In this document: positions 23,587 to 37,081 of the stretch, piece by piece
Position numbering within the stretch: the first letter of the stretch is position 1
Layout: the number at the start of each line of letters is the position of its first letter
DNA from: Pratylenchus scribneri
Taxonomy: Eukaryota; Nematoda; Chromadorea; Rhabditida; Pratylenchidae
Assembly: GCA_030063045.1 (NCBI GenBank)
Contig: JAQSEB010000021.1
Coordinates: 1,860,001-1,924,000 of the forward strand
Reading direction: 5' to 3'
Length of the DNA stretch: 64,000 bases
The notes under the pieces: model-generated
What the model was told of the DNA's origin: nothing
The model's input: the letters and a program-made list of their open reading frames with translations, nothing else
The model's database searches: none
Translations under genes and position numbers: made by a program

Positions 23587-26500
23587 GGTTAATGATTTAA
23601 CTTAAATTCATAAACCATATACCACTTGATAGACTTTTCAAAATTATTAAATATTAATTTTTTACAATATTTTATTTAATAAGATTGTTAAATCCTGTAA
23701 ACATAAACATATTTCAATTTTGGTTTTACTTAATAAGTTTTAAACTAATATGTATACACATATTTCGGCTTTTAATTTAAGACAATTTTTAACTTAATTT
23801 AATTCAAATTATACTGAAATGATTAATCTTTATGAGAATTACCGAATTGAATAAAATATTTGATTCTTCTTGATGAGCTCTATCCAAAGGTATATTGATG
23901 TAGGACAAATTATTAAACTGCTATAATTATTGGTATTATATATTTTCTTAAATAATCTAGTCAAAATTAAATTTTTTGATGCTTTAAATTTTTCAGAAAA
24001 GAACGATCCGGATATTCAATATATCAAAGATGTCTATAATTCCATTCTCTACGATGACTTAAAAGATTTTAACGATGCAGAAAATATGAATTATGCCCAA
24101 AGGGAAATTGATTATTTCTTCTATAAAAAATTATGTTTTTCCATTTTGACCGATTACGAGCATCTTGAAGAGGAAACGGATGAATTTCGTGCAAATTTCC
24201 AGCAAATACAAAACGATTATCAAATCTTCAATGAAAGAAAAGAATCGTTAGAAATAAAAACCTGCGATTTTTATAAAATTTTTGCGCGAATAATTTTCGA
24301 CAAAATTCTGGAAAAAGGCGAACATTGGCGAAAGTATTTACGTTTTCATACACGTCATTTCTTTTGGCTAGATAATCAGGTTTTTTGAAAATTTTATAAT
24401 AGTAGATATATGTCCATTTAAATTTGTCTAGGTTTGCTCTAACAAAATTAATTCAATGATTGTCAAAAGTGTTCTTTTTAATTTGATACATAAATAGCGA
24501 AAATTGGTTTAATAATCAGCAAATTATTTAAACGGACGAAATTAGGCTAATCGGAACTTCAAATTAAAATTTATTTTTAAACTCCTCTGGGATAGCGCGA
24601 AATTAATAGATAAATAAAATTCAGTGGAAAATAAAAACGGAAGAATTCTTAAAAAATTTGAATTGGCAATCAAAGGAAAATTGCACTGAAATAGAATTCA
24701 AATATTTGAATGAATATTTGGCCAAAAAATCACAAAGTTATTTGTCCAATTATTGGTTATTGAAATGGCTACTTGGCAATTCATTGGAATTCATCGGAAC
24801 ATTAGAGAAAAAATCGAATGAAAAATTTATGGAAATGAAAAGAAGAATTTTTGTTCTAACCGGCCCCATTGGCTTTGATCGTTTGGAATTGGCAAGAATG
24901 AATATTCTGAAAATTGGTATTTTTAAAGACTTGAATATGGGAAAGAAATTTTTCGTTAATAATGTGGACATTTTTACACATAATTAAAATAGTATAAATT
25001 ATTCAGAAATATATTTTAAAAAGTTTTATGGACATGTTTACACATAATTAAAATAATAGTATTATTCAGAAATATATTTTCAAAAAATTAGAAATTTTAT
25101 TTTTTTTTTCAGAATCTCCAATTTTTGAATTTGTCCAAATCTGCTTAAAAAGGTAATAATCTAATTTTGAAATCGCCGAAAATAAAAATAATAACCTCTA
25201 TAATATTTCATCAATTCAATTCAGATTTTTGAATGGGATGAAAGATTCAAGAACAAATGAACTAAGAATATCCATCAGTTTGCTGATAAAAATGTTCGTG
25301 AAATTTCGTCAAAAATTGAATGATGCAGAAGAGAAAGAAATAGTGAGAGAAAATATAGAATTTTTAGCAGAAAATTTGGCCAAATTTGATCGAATCTTTG
25401 AAAAAATTAATGGTCTGCTCAGTTCAATTGCGGATTTGAATGATGTGAACATTGTTGAAGAGGAAGCAATTTTGGAGCAAGTGATTTGCATTTTGCTCAA
25501 ATTAATTGAAATATCTGATGATGGAATTGCAACTTTAAAAGGGCAAACTTTCTTTGCAATGACCGAAGAAGATTTGCTAAATAATACAAATTTGGACTTG
25601 GAGTTGGTGGAAATGAAGTTTGTTCTTTTTAAAATTTAATTTAAATAGTAAATTAATTAAAAAAAAAATGAAAAGTTTCGTATAGTTTAGCGAAACACTT
25701 AAATTCAATGAATAAAAATAATAAAAAATTCATTAATAATAGAATAAAAAATAAAATTAGATTTTTAATTTTTGGATATAATTTAGTACTTTTATCAATT
25801 TTTAATCAGAACAAAAAAAAAAACATAATCAAAACATATAATTTTTTGATAAAACAATCAAATAAAATTAAAAATTTTTAATTATTTAACCTAGTAAATT
25901 AAATAATTAGGAGAGAAAAAATTTTGGCGTCCGCTTATTTGGAAGAAATTGAAAATCACTTGGAAAAAGGGGACAATGAAATGGAAATTATTCTGAAAAC
26001 GAGAACCGGCTCAATTTTTAGACTGGCTTCATTGATTGGAGGCAAGAATAATCTGATGGATATATGGGTTAAATTTCCGGAAAAAATTCGATCCACTGAA
26101 TGTAAGTTTAATTAGATTTTATTGATTTTGAAAAAAAAATGATAATTTGTAAATATATTCGAATTTTTTAGTTAGTATTTATTTAATTATAATATATTTT
26201 TATTAATTTTTATATAGTTTTTAGCTTCGGTTTTGAAAAAAGGATCAGAGAATATTATGAAATATTATTTACTGACGACGATAAGAAAATTCAACTTCTC
26301 AGCAGGACAAATTTGAATATTTTTTTATTGATGAATACTATTGAAAAAATGTTGAGAAAAAATAAAAATTTCGAACCAATGCTGGAAAGTTGGCGCTGTT
26401 ATTTCCGATTAAAATTTGATCTTATACATGTGAGGCCAGAAACTTTTGAAAAAACTAACATAGAAATTACGCATAAAGGTAAAATAGATGCATTCAACAT

Positions 26501-28939
26501 TAATATAAATGGTCCATTTGAATCAAATTCTTAGGAAACATATATTTTTTCATGTCATTATCATTCCAAAATTCAATATCCTTACTAATAATAAGCCAAA
26601 AGAATAAAAGATCTAAAATTTTTTCATTTATTAAATTTATTCAATTAGCCATGATTTATAATAATTTTTATCTATGGGCACTTTATATATTGCAAATTTT
26701 TTTTTATTTAATTAAAAATTAATTAGGTGATATTTTTGTTTCCTCTTTTTGTAAAAATTTTTATTTATTTCATAGGAGTAAAATTCTTTTAAAATCAATT
26801 AACAGACAGTGGGAAATTCAATAAACTTACTAATTCGGTAAAATATTAAAAAATGCAATAATTTCAATCTCTATTTTAAAGGAAATATAATACTAGAATT
26901 TGTTGAAAAATGGAAGAATAAAAAAAGTTCTGAAAATAAAATCATAACAAAATTTAAAAAAATGGTCGAGCGAGACATTAAAGAAATTAATGAGTTAATC
27001 GAAGATCAAAATACTTCGTCATTAGCGCTTTCTTCTCAATTCCAAAATATCCATATTGATCATTTGATAAAATTGGCAGAGGAAGATAAGCGAAAAAGCA
27101 CTAATATGGAGGCTAAAAAATTTAATTTTTGGCTTTTTTTCCAAAGTAAGATTTCCATGAATATTTTTTAGAATTTAATACTTTCGGAAAAAATTTCTAA
27201 TCAATTTTCAATATTTTTTTAGAATTATCTTCAAACCGAGACAAAAAATTATTAGCCAGGCTTAGCATCATTCTTGATGATATTGGAATAGAAATTTTGA
27301 TAAAAGGAATTCTCGGGCTGGACTATCTTGTGGAAAATTATTCAGCAGTTACTAAAAAAGAGGAAAAAAATTCGACAGAAAAAATAATTCGAAAAGGAAA
27401 AATGAAAAAGAAAAAATTGATGGAACAATCGTTACCACAAGAAGAAGGTAAATTTAAAAATCTATATTAACAATACATATTTATATACCTAATTTATTTA
27501 AATCTTTGTTGTCAGTTTTTTTTTCAAAATATAATACATTGTTAGAAAAATATTATGGTGTCAAAATAATGATTTTCGACAAGGATAAAATGGTTAAAAT
27601 TATTGTTTTTTATGATAAATAAATAGATTAATTGTTTTATCATGGCTAAAATTTTTTAAAAATCCCCTCTTTTTAAATTGTTAAGTAACAGACAAAATTT
27701 TTTAGAAGAAATTACCTTAAGGAAAAATTTGATAAACGAGTCCATCTAGATTTGAAAAGTACCAAATCAGGTAGGAAATTCAGTAAATTCCCTAATTATT
27801 AGAGCTTCAAAGTGAAATGACTACCGCGATTGCAAACAAACAAAGAGTATCAAAGGAAGCAATAGGGCAAGATTACAATTTGCAATTACATAATCCAAAG
27901 ACAAAAATATTACACTCCAACAACAATGGGGAAGGACCGAATATTCATCATGAAATGAGCTCGAATGGAGCAAATTATCCATCAGTTGAATGTAAAATTT
28001 ATTAACAAAATTATTTTTTACAAACTTTAATAAGTAAAGATGTCAAAATATTCAATTTTCGAATTTCTAAACTTGAACATTTTCTGTTTATTGCAATTTC
28101 ATACGATTTTTATATAAAATATATATATAAATAAACAGATTAAAATTTAGAACAAAAATCAAAAATTCCAAGGGCATAAAAAATTTATATAATTTTTCCC
28201 AGAAAAGAGATTAAAATTAATTTGCTTATAAATTCTTACCACAAAACAATAGTTCACTTTCATTTTGGCAATTTTTTTTAATTGAATTGCAGCTTCTCCC
28301 ACTGCTGATATAACAATTCCAAGCACTGATATCTACCAAAATACATTGACTAGACTTGATTTGGAATTGGTATTGGATGCATCTGAAGGGCTAAAAATGA
28401 ATGTAATTGATGCCTATCTGGAAATGCTTAACCGTGGCAATACCAATTATTATGGCTACATTCCCAGCTATGTGATACATCGTTTTCGCTCTGCAGAAAT
28501 ATTCCCAGAGAAATGGCTGGAGAATACATTACAACAGAATATTTTGAAACATGTCCAGCATTGGATTATTCCATCTCAGTTGAACACGAATTACTGGGTA
28601 CTAATCCTGATGTATCCGTCGGAAAAAATAATCTATTACTACGATTCTTTGTCGCCAGGAAGCATAAATAATGAATTCATGATGGACATTTTCAAAATGT
28701 TTCGTGTGTTGTATCCCTTAAGTGAACAATTCAATTCCACGGAAAACTATCAAATAATGAGTGTTGTCTTTGATTTTCACACTCTGGAAAATGTAATCGA
28801 TTCTGGCGTTTTTATGCTTATATATGTACGAGATATTTTTTTAACGGACAATAGAAAAACTGAAATACACTTAAATCAGAGCGGTGTAAAAGAAACACGA
28901 AAACGGATCTATCGCGAATTGATGGCAGATCGATTGTAA
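23381..28939 (+). CDS. Large novel protein A: unknown N-terminal module + degenerate Ulp1/C48-like domain (about 997 aa)
   Basis: Eleven exons join in phase: 23381-23489, 23997-24379, 24625-24916, 25113-25152, 25225-25617, 25911-26101, 26218-26478, 26882-27145, 27223-27447, 27803-27991 and 28293-28939. Exon 1 encodes a signal peptide (LEIFLLTLMLIPIFIDING); it could instead belong to a 52-residue mini-gene ending at 23586. Exons 2-9 encode a mostly helical, charged module with blocks also found in the tandem gene at 29722: W-R-K-Y-L-R-F-x-x-R-H-F-F-W, YWLLKWLLGNS, FDRLELA and NFW. A Lys-rich then polar linker follows. The last about 200 residues fit the Ulp1/SENP cysteine-protease fold (VIDAYLEML, IPSQL..NYWVLILM, YYYDSLSP, DSGVFMLIY), but the catalytic HW reads YW and DCG reads DSG, so the triad is broken. 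Probably a pseudoenzyme that binds ubiquitin-like proteins or other ligands (inference). Confidence 0.75.
24965..25083. repeat. 64-bp imperfect direct duplication in an intron
   Basis: Sequence starting ggacatttttacacataatt at 24965 recurs with small changes from 25029, both copies ending near ttcagaaatatattt. It lies in the intron between exons 3 and 4 of protein A. Confidence 0.75.
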
Positions 28940-29721
28940 GTGTTATTTGCAGTTCATTATTTTTCCAATATAATTTAATTAAATATATGCATTTCTATCC
29001 AATGCTGGGTACCATTCCTCTGGTTTAATCTCGAAAAAGTACAATATGTCATTTTGCGAGAGAAAGCAGTTTCTCAAGAAGTGACAATTATGTGACTAGA
29101 AATGTTTTTTATTCTATTAAGCTGAATTAAATTAAAACTTACTAAATAATAAAATTGAAAATATTTTTTATAAAATTAATTGAAAATTTAAACCGATTTA
29201 TCAACTAAAATTCTACAATTATGAATCGATCTTTTTTCCATATTTTTTGATGCGGTTTTTAAAGCTTCTTTTTTAGATCAAGAATGCCAAAAATTTTCTG
29301 ATTTCTAAATTCTTTTTATGGAATAAAAAATAAAACTTCTTTTGAAAATAAAAAAATAAAGGGATTTAAGCTTCAAATTTAAAAAAAAAAAAACATTTTT
29401 TAATAGCATTTTTCTTGATTTTTAAATGATATATATCAAAAATTAATCCATGGATTGTGATTTCGAAATTGAAATAATAAAAAAAATTTTTGGACATATT
29501 ACTCTTTCAATTATTTGCAGTCTAGGGCAATTCATAATAATATAATCTGAATAATCTAAGAAAAGCTTGAGTTTATTATGAACCTATTCAAAAAATAGAT
29601 ATAGATAAAACTATATATTTATATTTAAATTTATATAAGATTGAAATAAATTCATTTATTTAAGTGGTATTAAAATTGATGCTGATGTGATTGATACTCT
29701 ATATACACTACATCATCGAAA
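28940..29721. other. Spacer between tandem paralogues
   Basis: AT-rich, with a likely 3' UTR of protein A and the promoter of protein B. No exon seen. Confidence 0.5.
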
Positions 29722-32700
29722 ATGTCTGTGTCAAATTTTGGGGAAAAATTAATGGCATTAAAATTAAAAGAATCTGAAAATAGTGCTGATGAAGAAAAAT
29801 CATCAAAGAGAAATTTGCCGCAATCTGAAAATGAAAATTCCCAAGAAAAATCAGAATTTTCATTTCAATCCCAATATCCACTATCAAAACTTGAACGCCT
29901 TCGTTCAATACATGAAATACCGACAGAAGGTAAATTTAAAAATGATATAATTTATAAATTATATGCTTAAAAACCAAAAAAAAAGTCAAATCTGCGTTTT
30001 ATTAGTCTGCAATCGGATAAATTACTTATCTCGAAGAGGCAGGTCCGTTCTGTATGCTTTTTAGTTCTCAATAACTATTCTGTCATATTTATATTATTTC
30101 AAATAAATTACTCAAAAAGGGGTCACAAAATATTAAAATAGAAAGATGTGAATACGGAAATATGATGTAAAAATCGGATTTGATAAAGAAGGTGCAAATC
30201 TGGATATATGTTTTTCAAAATTTATTAATTCTTTTTATTTTCATTTCCAACATCTTTTATTCAATTATACATGTGCTATGTAAATAGGTTTGGGTGCGAA
30301 ATGATCGAAAATAATATATGGTAATTATGCTGCTGAATTATAAATTTTTAACAGTTATAAAAAATATTGGCCTTTTCGGATTTTTAAATTAAATGGTTTA
30401 CGTAGAATTTTTACTCAAAATATGCTAAATTATTCATCTTTGATAATTATTTCATGGAATCATTTTTTAACTAGTTTAGGATCATTATATACTAGAAATT
30501 GATCCAACAGCTTTATTAAGATCGCTCATACTAAATTGCCCTTACAGCTAAAATATGAATAAAATTTTTTTACAATTTATTAAAATTATGTTTTATTTTT
30601 GTTTATAATCTACAGAATTAAACGATGAAGAGGCGAATATGATAAAAACTGTGTATAATGATTTAATTTTTAACAACATTTACAATTTATCCGCAAATAT
30701 AAACAATGATGTGGCTTTTTTTCATTTCAAAAATTTGATATTCTACTTGTTAGTAGAATTTAAACGAAATCATATGGTCAATGCGGACAAGATATTTCAC
30801 AAAGAAATTAACGTCAAATTGATCGAATATCTGGAATTGAGGGACATAGGTCACACAATCGAGCAATTCTTGTGTATTTTCTTCAAATTTTTAATACAAT
30901 TGAGAAGTAACAAAATTTTAATAAAAAATGAGGAATGGAACAGATATATCCGTTTCAGAATGCGCCATTTTTATTGGATTGATCCAAAGGTAGGGCACGC
31001 CTAACTCATTTAGTCCCAAATTTCTTAACATCTAACTCTAAGAAAATTATTTCATATTTAATTCTATTTTCAGTGGGATGAAAATGCAAATTACCTCATA
31101 AAAAATTTAAAAATGGAAGAAACTAATAATTGTACCAATGAAGAAATTAAGCATGTTTCTAAAATTGTCGCAAATGTGCGACCATATTCAAGCATTTCAC
31201 ATTGGTGGACATTGAAATGGCTGCTACAAAATTCACCAGAATTTATAGAAAAATTTAACAAGCATAGTGGAGAATTGTTATTAATATTTAAAAAGCGTAT
31301 TTTCGATTTGCTCGGAGAAAATGGTTATGATAGATTGGAAATGGCTATTCCAGAATTACGATTTCGTAAGTAATTAATAAACGTGCAAATGAGAATAAAA
31401 TAATTTTTAAAAAGATTAAATAAAAGAACAGAATTAATCGACTTTTTTTCATAAAAATTAACAATGAAAATTAATAATAATCAGTGTTTTTTTTTATATT
31501 ATATATATAAAAATTTTTTTATAAAAATATAAAATTTTTATTTTAGAAATATATCGAATTAATTTTTAAATTTTGTATTAGATAACGTTCTAGAGGATAT
31601 GGCTCGGATTAGTATAACAAGGTCATTTAATTAAAAAGAAATAATATCGTAATAAATTTATTAAAGATATCTCTCCGGAGGTTTGGAAGGGACAAAATAT
31701 CAACTTCGACTTGCTCTCAGTTATTTATTACATCATTTCCTCTTGTACCGAGCAAGATGTAATATTGGTTTTGGCACTTCTGAAGACGAAGAATTAATGT
31801 CACATATAAAAAAATTGAATAAAATTTGTGAACATATTGTTAATGTCAAACTTGTTCAGCTCATTGACGAGGAACACACATTGGAAGAAGAAGTGAATGA
31901 ATTAGAAGAGGCACTTTGCATATTGTTGAAATTTTTTGAAATAACCGAGACAGAACCAATAGTGACTACAGAAAAAGTTATTTCCATTAGCTATGAGCAA
32001 GCATTGCAATGTACGGCCGATCAAATTGAAAGCACATTGGAAAGGTTATTTAACAAGAGCTAATTATAAAAGAAAAAATGTTGACTGTACTCTAATTGGG
32101 GATCGGAATTTGAACACGCAAAACTATTGATCATCGTTGAAAATATAACAAATAAATTGATAAAATTATAATTAAAATTTAGAATTAATTAATTATTGCC
32201 AAACCAAATAAAAAATTTTATAAGAAATTAAATAAATAATTCAAAGTTGCATTTAAAATTTAATAATTTCAATAGAAAAATTTCCGTAAAGCCTTAAATG
32301 TAAATTTAAATTAAATTGATTATTAAGGCAAAGTTTTATGCTGAAATTCTATCATTATAATTCAATGGAAAAACATTTATTAACTGGAGACAAGAATTTA
32401 GAAAATGTTTTAAAGTATAAAGAAGGAGCAATTTATCGATTAAAAGAATTGATTGGCAATGAGAATCTTCATAAATTGTGGAATAAATATCGTGAAAATA
32501 TTAGGGACAGGAAATGTAATCATTTTAAATCCTTTATTTATGCATATAAAGTGAAAAATTTAAAATTTTCGATGTAAAATGCAAAAAATGACTAAATTTA
32601 ACTTTTTATATATATAAAGACCATTTCGACTTTTTCACTTAAAAAATTGGATCTTTTTTCTAGGGGTTTTTCCGATATGGGGTTTGCACATCCTAAGGGT

Positions 32701-35700
32701 ATTTTTTATAAAATCAATTCGAAATCGAATTCATTTAAAAAACTAGAGATATCAAAATAAATTTTTTAATAGGCTTTTCAAACATTTTATTTTACTTTGA
32801 TTTTTTTTTAAATAATGCATAAAAATTAATTATTATAAAATTTAGCATTTTAGTGAAAGGAGCATTATAATTACTTAAATTAAAAAAAGCTATTCTCTTA
32901 AAACTAATAATCAATATTTTTTTGACATTTTTAAATAAAATAAAATTAATTAAGTTAATTATTAATTCAAAATTATAGATTTTGCTAATACACTGAATCA
33001 AATAAGACAATCTTTTGAAATGTTTATGACTACAAAAGATAATCGTTTACGACAATTGAATAGGACAAAACTGAAAATATATATACTAATGCGATGGCTT
33101 GAACAAACTTTGCAAAATAATCGCATTTTTACTGAATTATTATCGAATTGGCATATATCATTTCGTGAAATGTTGGACCAATTAATAGTGCAACCAAATC
33201 AAGTGAACAATGTTGAAATTAAATGCACAATTCGAGGCGGAAATATTATAGAATTTGTGCAGAAATGGAAGGGAAAACCGCGAAATGAACAATTTCGTAA
33301 TGAATTAACTTCAATGCAAAGTGAAATCGAACATTGGATAAATTATTATTTAGCTAAAAAAGAAGTCCCAACCTTAATGGATGGTTTTCAATTAATTCAT
33401 GTACAAATCATGGAAGAATTAACCAATCTGGATAAAAAAACCTTCAAAACAAAAATTAATATGGGAAAAGAAAAAGGATTTAATTTTTGGAAATATTTTA
33501 ATGGTATAATTTTTCACTAATTAAATTTATATTGCTTATTGTTATTATTAAAAAAAAATTTTTAAAAAATTTAATTATTTTTTAATAAATTTCAGATCTT
33601 TACAATCATCCAGACCAAATCGAGCTAATAGGGGAATTATTAAATATAAATTCTCTAAAACATTTGCATGAATTATTAGGGATAAAGTTTATTCAAAGCC
33701 GTTTCAATCAATTAGGTGAATTATCAAAGTCAATAATTGATATAGAAACTGATGAAGGTAATATATTACAAAAGAATTTGCTCTCTAGTGGTAGTCAGCA
33801 AGAAAGTGGGCCCTCAAAAGTGGCAAAAAAGAAATTAAAAAAGAATAAATCAAAAATGAGTACTATTTCAACTTATGATGAAGAAAAAATTGGAATAAAC
33901 GAAACTGAAAGTAAACAGCAAAAAATGGAAAACGTACAAGAAATTCCACCAGAAATAACATTGGAGGGAAAAGAAACATTGTCGCCAAAAGGAAGAACTT
34001 TGGACAAAAACGGAAACAAAAAGGAAGATACTGGAACATCACCACCAAAAGTAAAAAGTCTAGAGGGAAATGAAAGCGGAAAAGAAATACCGGGTCAATC
34101 GATAGAGAAACAAAGACCACAAAAGATTGTAAAATTAAATATTTTGAAAGATTATAGATTTGAAGGTAAAAAAAAATAAAAATATTAACAAAATTATAAA
34201 TTAATATTAGATTTAATGCAATTGGACACACTTAATATGCATTATAAAGAATTGATTAAGGATATTAATAATCAAGAAAAACGCCGATTTACTGATATAG
34301 CAGTTTTCGCTGTTGAAATTGATCAACGATTAAAAGCATTGAAAATCTATACAAAACTATGGAGGGAAAAAGAAGACGAATTAAACAAATTCCATAAAGC
34401 AGTGAAAAATATTACATTTAATACATTCGACGATATCAATGAATTGGAAGAATATCTTTATAAATTATTGAAGAAAATTGAATTTGCCATGAAAAATCCT
34501 ATAAATTTGGAAAAGAATGAAACGGAAAATGTTAAGGAGAAAAGCATTTATGAAATGAATAAGCAATTACACAAATTAAGATTATCTTGGATTATTCAAA
34601 ATGATCCAAATTGGCAAAATATGGAAAACAAAGATATAAATCGAATTTTATCAGTGCTTAATTTGGAAGCTGTAGCGAAATTTAATGAAAAAATTGAAAT
34701 ATGGCAAACAATCTCAGATCAAATTAAGCTAGGTAATTAATTAAAATATATTAAAATCATTATTCAAATTTAAAAGATCATGAATTATATATTGAGCGAA
34801 AAATTAATGAAAAAGGAAAGGAAATTTTTGATTTTGCTAAATATTCACAACAATTATGTTTCGATGGACAAAATAAAAAGGAAGAAGAATTGACTGAAAA
34901 GGTATATGTTGGATATTTTTGATTTAAATTTTATTTGCTATTTTCAGTTAATTGAAGAATTCAAATTTGTTGATGTCAGGGACATTGAAAAGGGAAAACC
35001 CATAAAATATTTATGGATGCGAAAATATATGGAAGCAAAAGAAAGGGTTAAAAAGCTTGTTAAAGAATGGGTAAAACAATTTGGAATAAAATTAAAATTA
35101 AACCATATATTTATAGCATTCAACGGCAGAAATATTATTCACGGGTTCAAATTTATTGGGCACAATGACATCCCGTTCCGATATGGACACAATTGTGGTG
35201 ACATATGATGTGGAAATTTATGATTATAATCAACAAGCGGAATGCGTTATTGAAGAAAATTTTGATAAAGAGAAAAAGATTATGCAAAGGACGAGAACAT
35301 GTGAAAATGATCAATTATTTATATGCAAATTGTGCAAAGTACGATTCAGAATTAACAATATCGGAGAATAATCCGAAAATAATTTCAGATGGACCGATTG
35401 ATTTCGGCGATTAGAATTCCAGGTTCATTGGAACTTGTGAAGGCATTTTTTTGCGAAGATGATGATTATGAATCAAAAAGTTTTAGGGAATGCAAATATA
35501 AAGTAAAAGTAGACTTTCTATTCGCCACACTCACAAATGAGAATGATTTAGAAAAATTAACACGAAACAAAACTAATGAAATTGATGAAATTCTAGTAAA
35601 ACTTTACAAATTTAATAACACAAGACCGAGCTATTTTGCCTTAACAGGTAAAAAATATATCCTAAAATATAATTTAATTATATAATTTAGGGCTTAGAGA

Positions 35701-37081
35701 CAACCTTCGAATCATTGAACAATTTCCAAACGATGGAAAAAATTACCGAATAGCCTGCGCAGTACTGAAATTATGGGCTAAACGTGTGTATTTTTTATTA
35801 AAAACAATTAATTAAATATCCATATTTTCGGCAAAATTAATTTTCAAGGGAGATAAAGAAAAAGAAAATATTAGGGTGTATTGAGGACAATTAGAGAAAA
35901 ATCAGTTTTACTAACAAAATAATATTAATTAATTATTGAATTTAGGTAACAACATTTATGGCCCAAAACTTGGCTTTCTGAAGGGTGTTCACATGAATTT
36001 ATTGATGGCAAAAATTTATTTACGCTACCCAACTGCATCAGTGCCTTTCCTTATTGAGCAATTCTTTGCTACATATATTTTATGGTAAGAATAATTTTAA
36101 AAATGTTTTTTTTTTTCAATAATAGGCCATGGCCAATGCCCGTTCAACTGCTACCAATATCCGAATTAACTTATGAAGAAAGCAGGAAATTAGATTTTAG
36201 AGGAAATTCTCAGGATTATTTATTGTGGTATAATAAGGAGCCAAATGCAGAAATGCCAATAATTTCACCTGGCTATATTGAGAGCAATAAAGCATCTGAT
36301 GTTGACCGATACACAAAATCAATTATGCGCACGGTCATGAGAGAAGGTAAAAATTATAAATTTAAAATATGTTTGATTTAATAAAATAGGATTAAAACAA
36401 ATACGAGAAATTCGAGCAGGAAAAATGGATACCGGAAAGGAATGGTATGATTTTATGCGAGGACATGATTTGGCAAAAAAAGTAAAATCAAAAATAAAAA
36501 TATCATATTCATTTTGAATTTAGTATGAACATTTTCTCGTTGTAAGCTGCATCACAAAAGCAAATGCAGGAATTTTGGGCGATGATTTTTGTGAGATTGC
36601 TGCATTGAAATTGCATGATTTCATCCCAACGGAAATTGGAAAAATATTGCCTAAAGAAATTCGTTGGTATCATATAATAGAGGCCGGTAGACGGGAAAAA
36701 TGCTTAATAAACCGGGAAGTATATCCAGATATTGGGTAAAAATATAAATTTATTTAATATAAAATATTTTCGAAATAATTTTAGCAACTATAAATGTGAT
36801 GTTTGGTTAGTTGGTTTACAACCTAAAAATAACAAAATAATTAACATAAATGTGGATGATATACCAAAATTGGAAAATTCAATGAATGAAGCAAGTAAAA
36901 TAATGTACGAAGACTATTTCAAATACAAATACAGATTCAATGTAAAATTAAATAATTAAAAAAATATTATTTAATTTTATAGAAAAAGCTTGGAAAGCAG
37001 GATGAAAATGATTTAAAAGAAAAATTGCATTTGATAATAAATTATGTTGGCGTAAATGAATTACATGACTGGTTTGTTTAA
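29722..37081 (+). CDS. Large novel protein B: unknown N-terminal module + canonical poly(A) polymerase (about 1612 aa)
   Basis: Twenty exons join in phase: 29722-29929, 30616-30989, 31074-31365, 31582-31621, 31667-32044, 32328-32515, 32979-33503, 33596-34165, 34211-34732, 34777-34901, 34948-35070, 35117-35338, 35389-35647, 35691-35783, 35946-36084, 36126-36346, 36390-36481, 36524-36735, 36785-36941 and 36983-37081. Residues 1-70 are polar with no signal peptide. Residues about 70-700 parallel protein A (WNRYIRFRMRHFYW, HWWTLKWLLQNS, YDRLEMA, GNIIEFVQKWK, GFNFWKYF). A Lys/Ser/Glu linker and a helical region follow. Residues about 1060-1610 match poly(A) polymerase: LTEKLIEEF, LVKEW, FTGSNLLG, SDMD (Asp 1137/1139), KVDFLFA (Asp 1231), LKLWAKR, LGFLKGV, WPWPMPV, MPIISPGY and MRTVMREGLKQ. 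All three catalytic Asp are present, so it may add adenylates to RNA 3' ends. Fusion rests on unbroken phase from exon 9 into exon 12. Confidence 0.8.

Noticed and set aside
27709..27772. Possible extra exon of protein A
   Set aside because: It enters in phase but reaches TAG after about 14 codons; skipping it keeps the frame into the Ulp1-like domain.
35071..35160. Apparent frameshift just before the GS motif of the poly(A) polymerase
   Set aside because: A 46-bp GT-AG intron (35071-35116) restores the frame and gives a better match (EILFTGSNLLG).
35339..35388. Second apparent frame break in the polymerase
   Set aside because: Resolved by a 50-bp GT-AG intron between 35338 and 35389.
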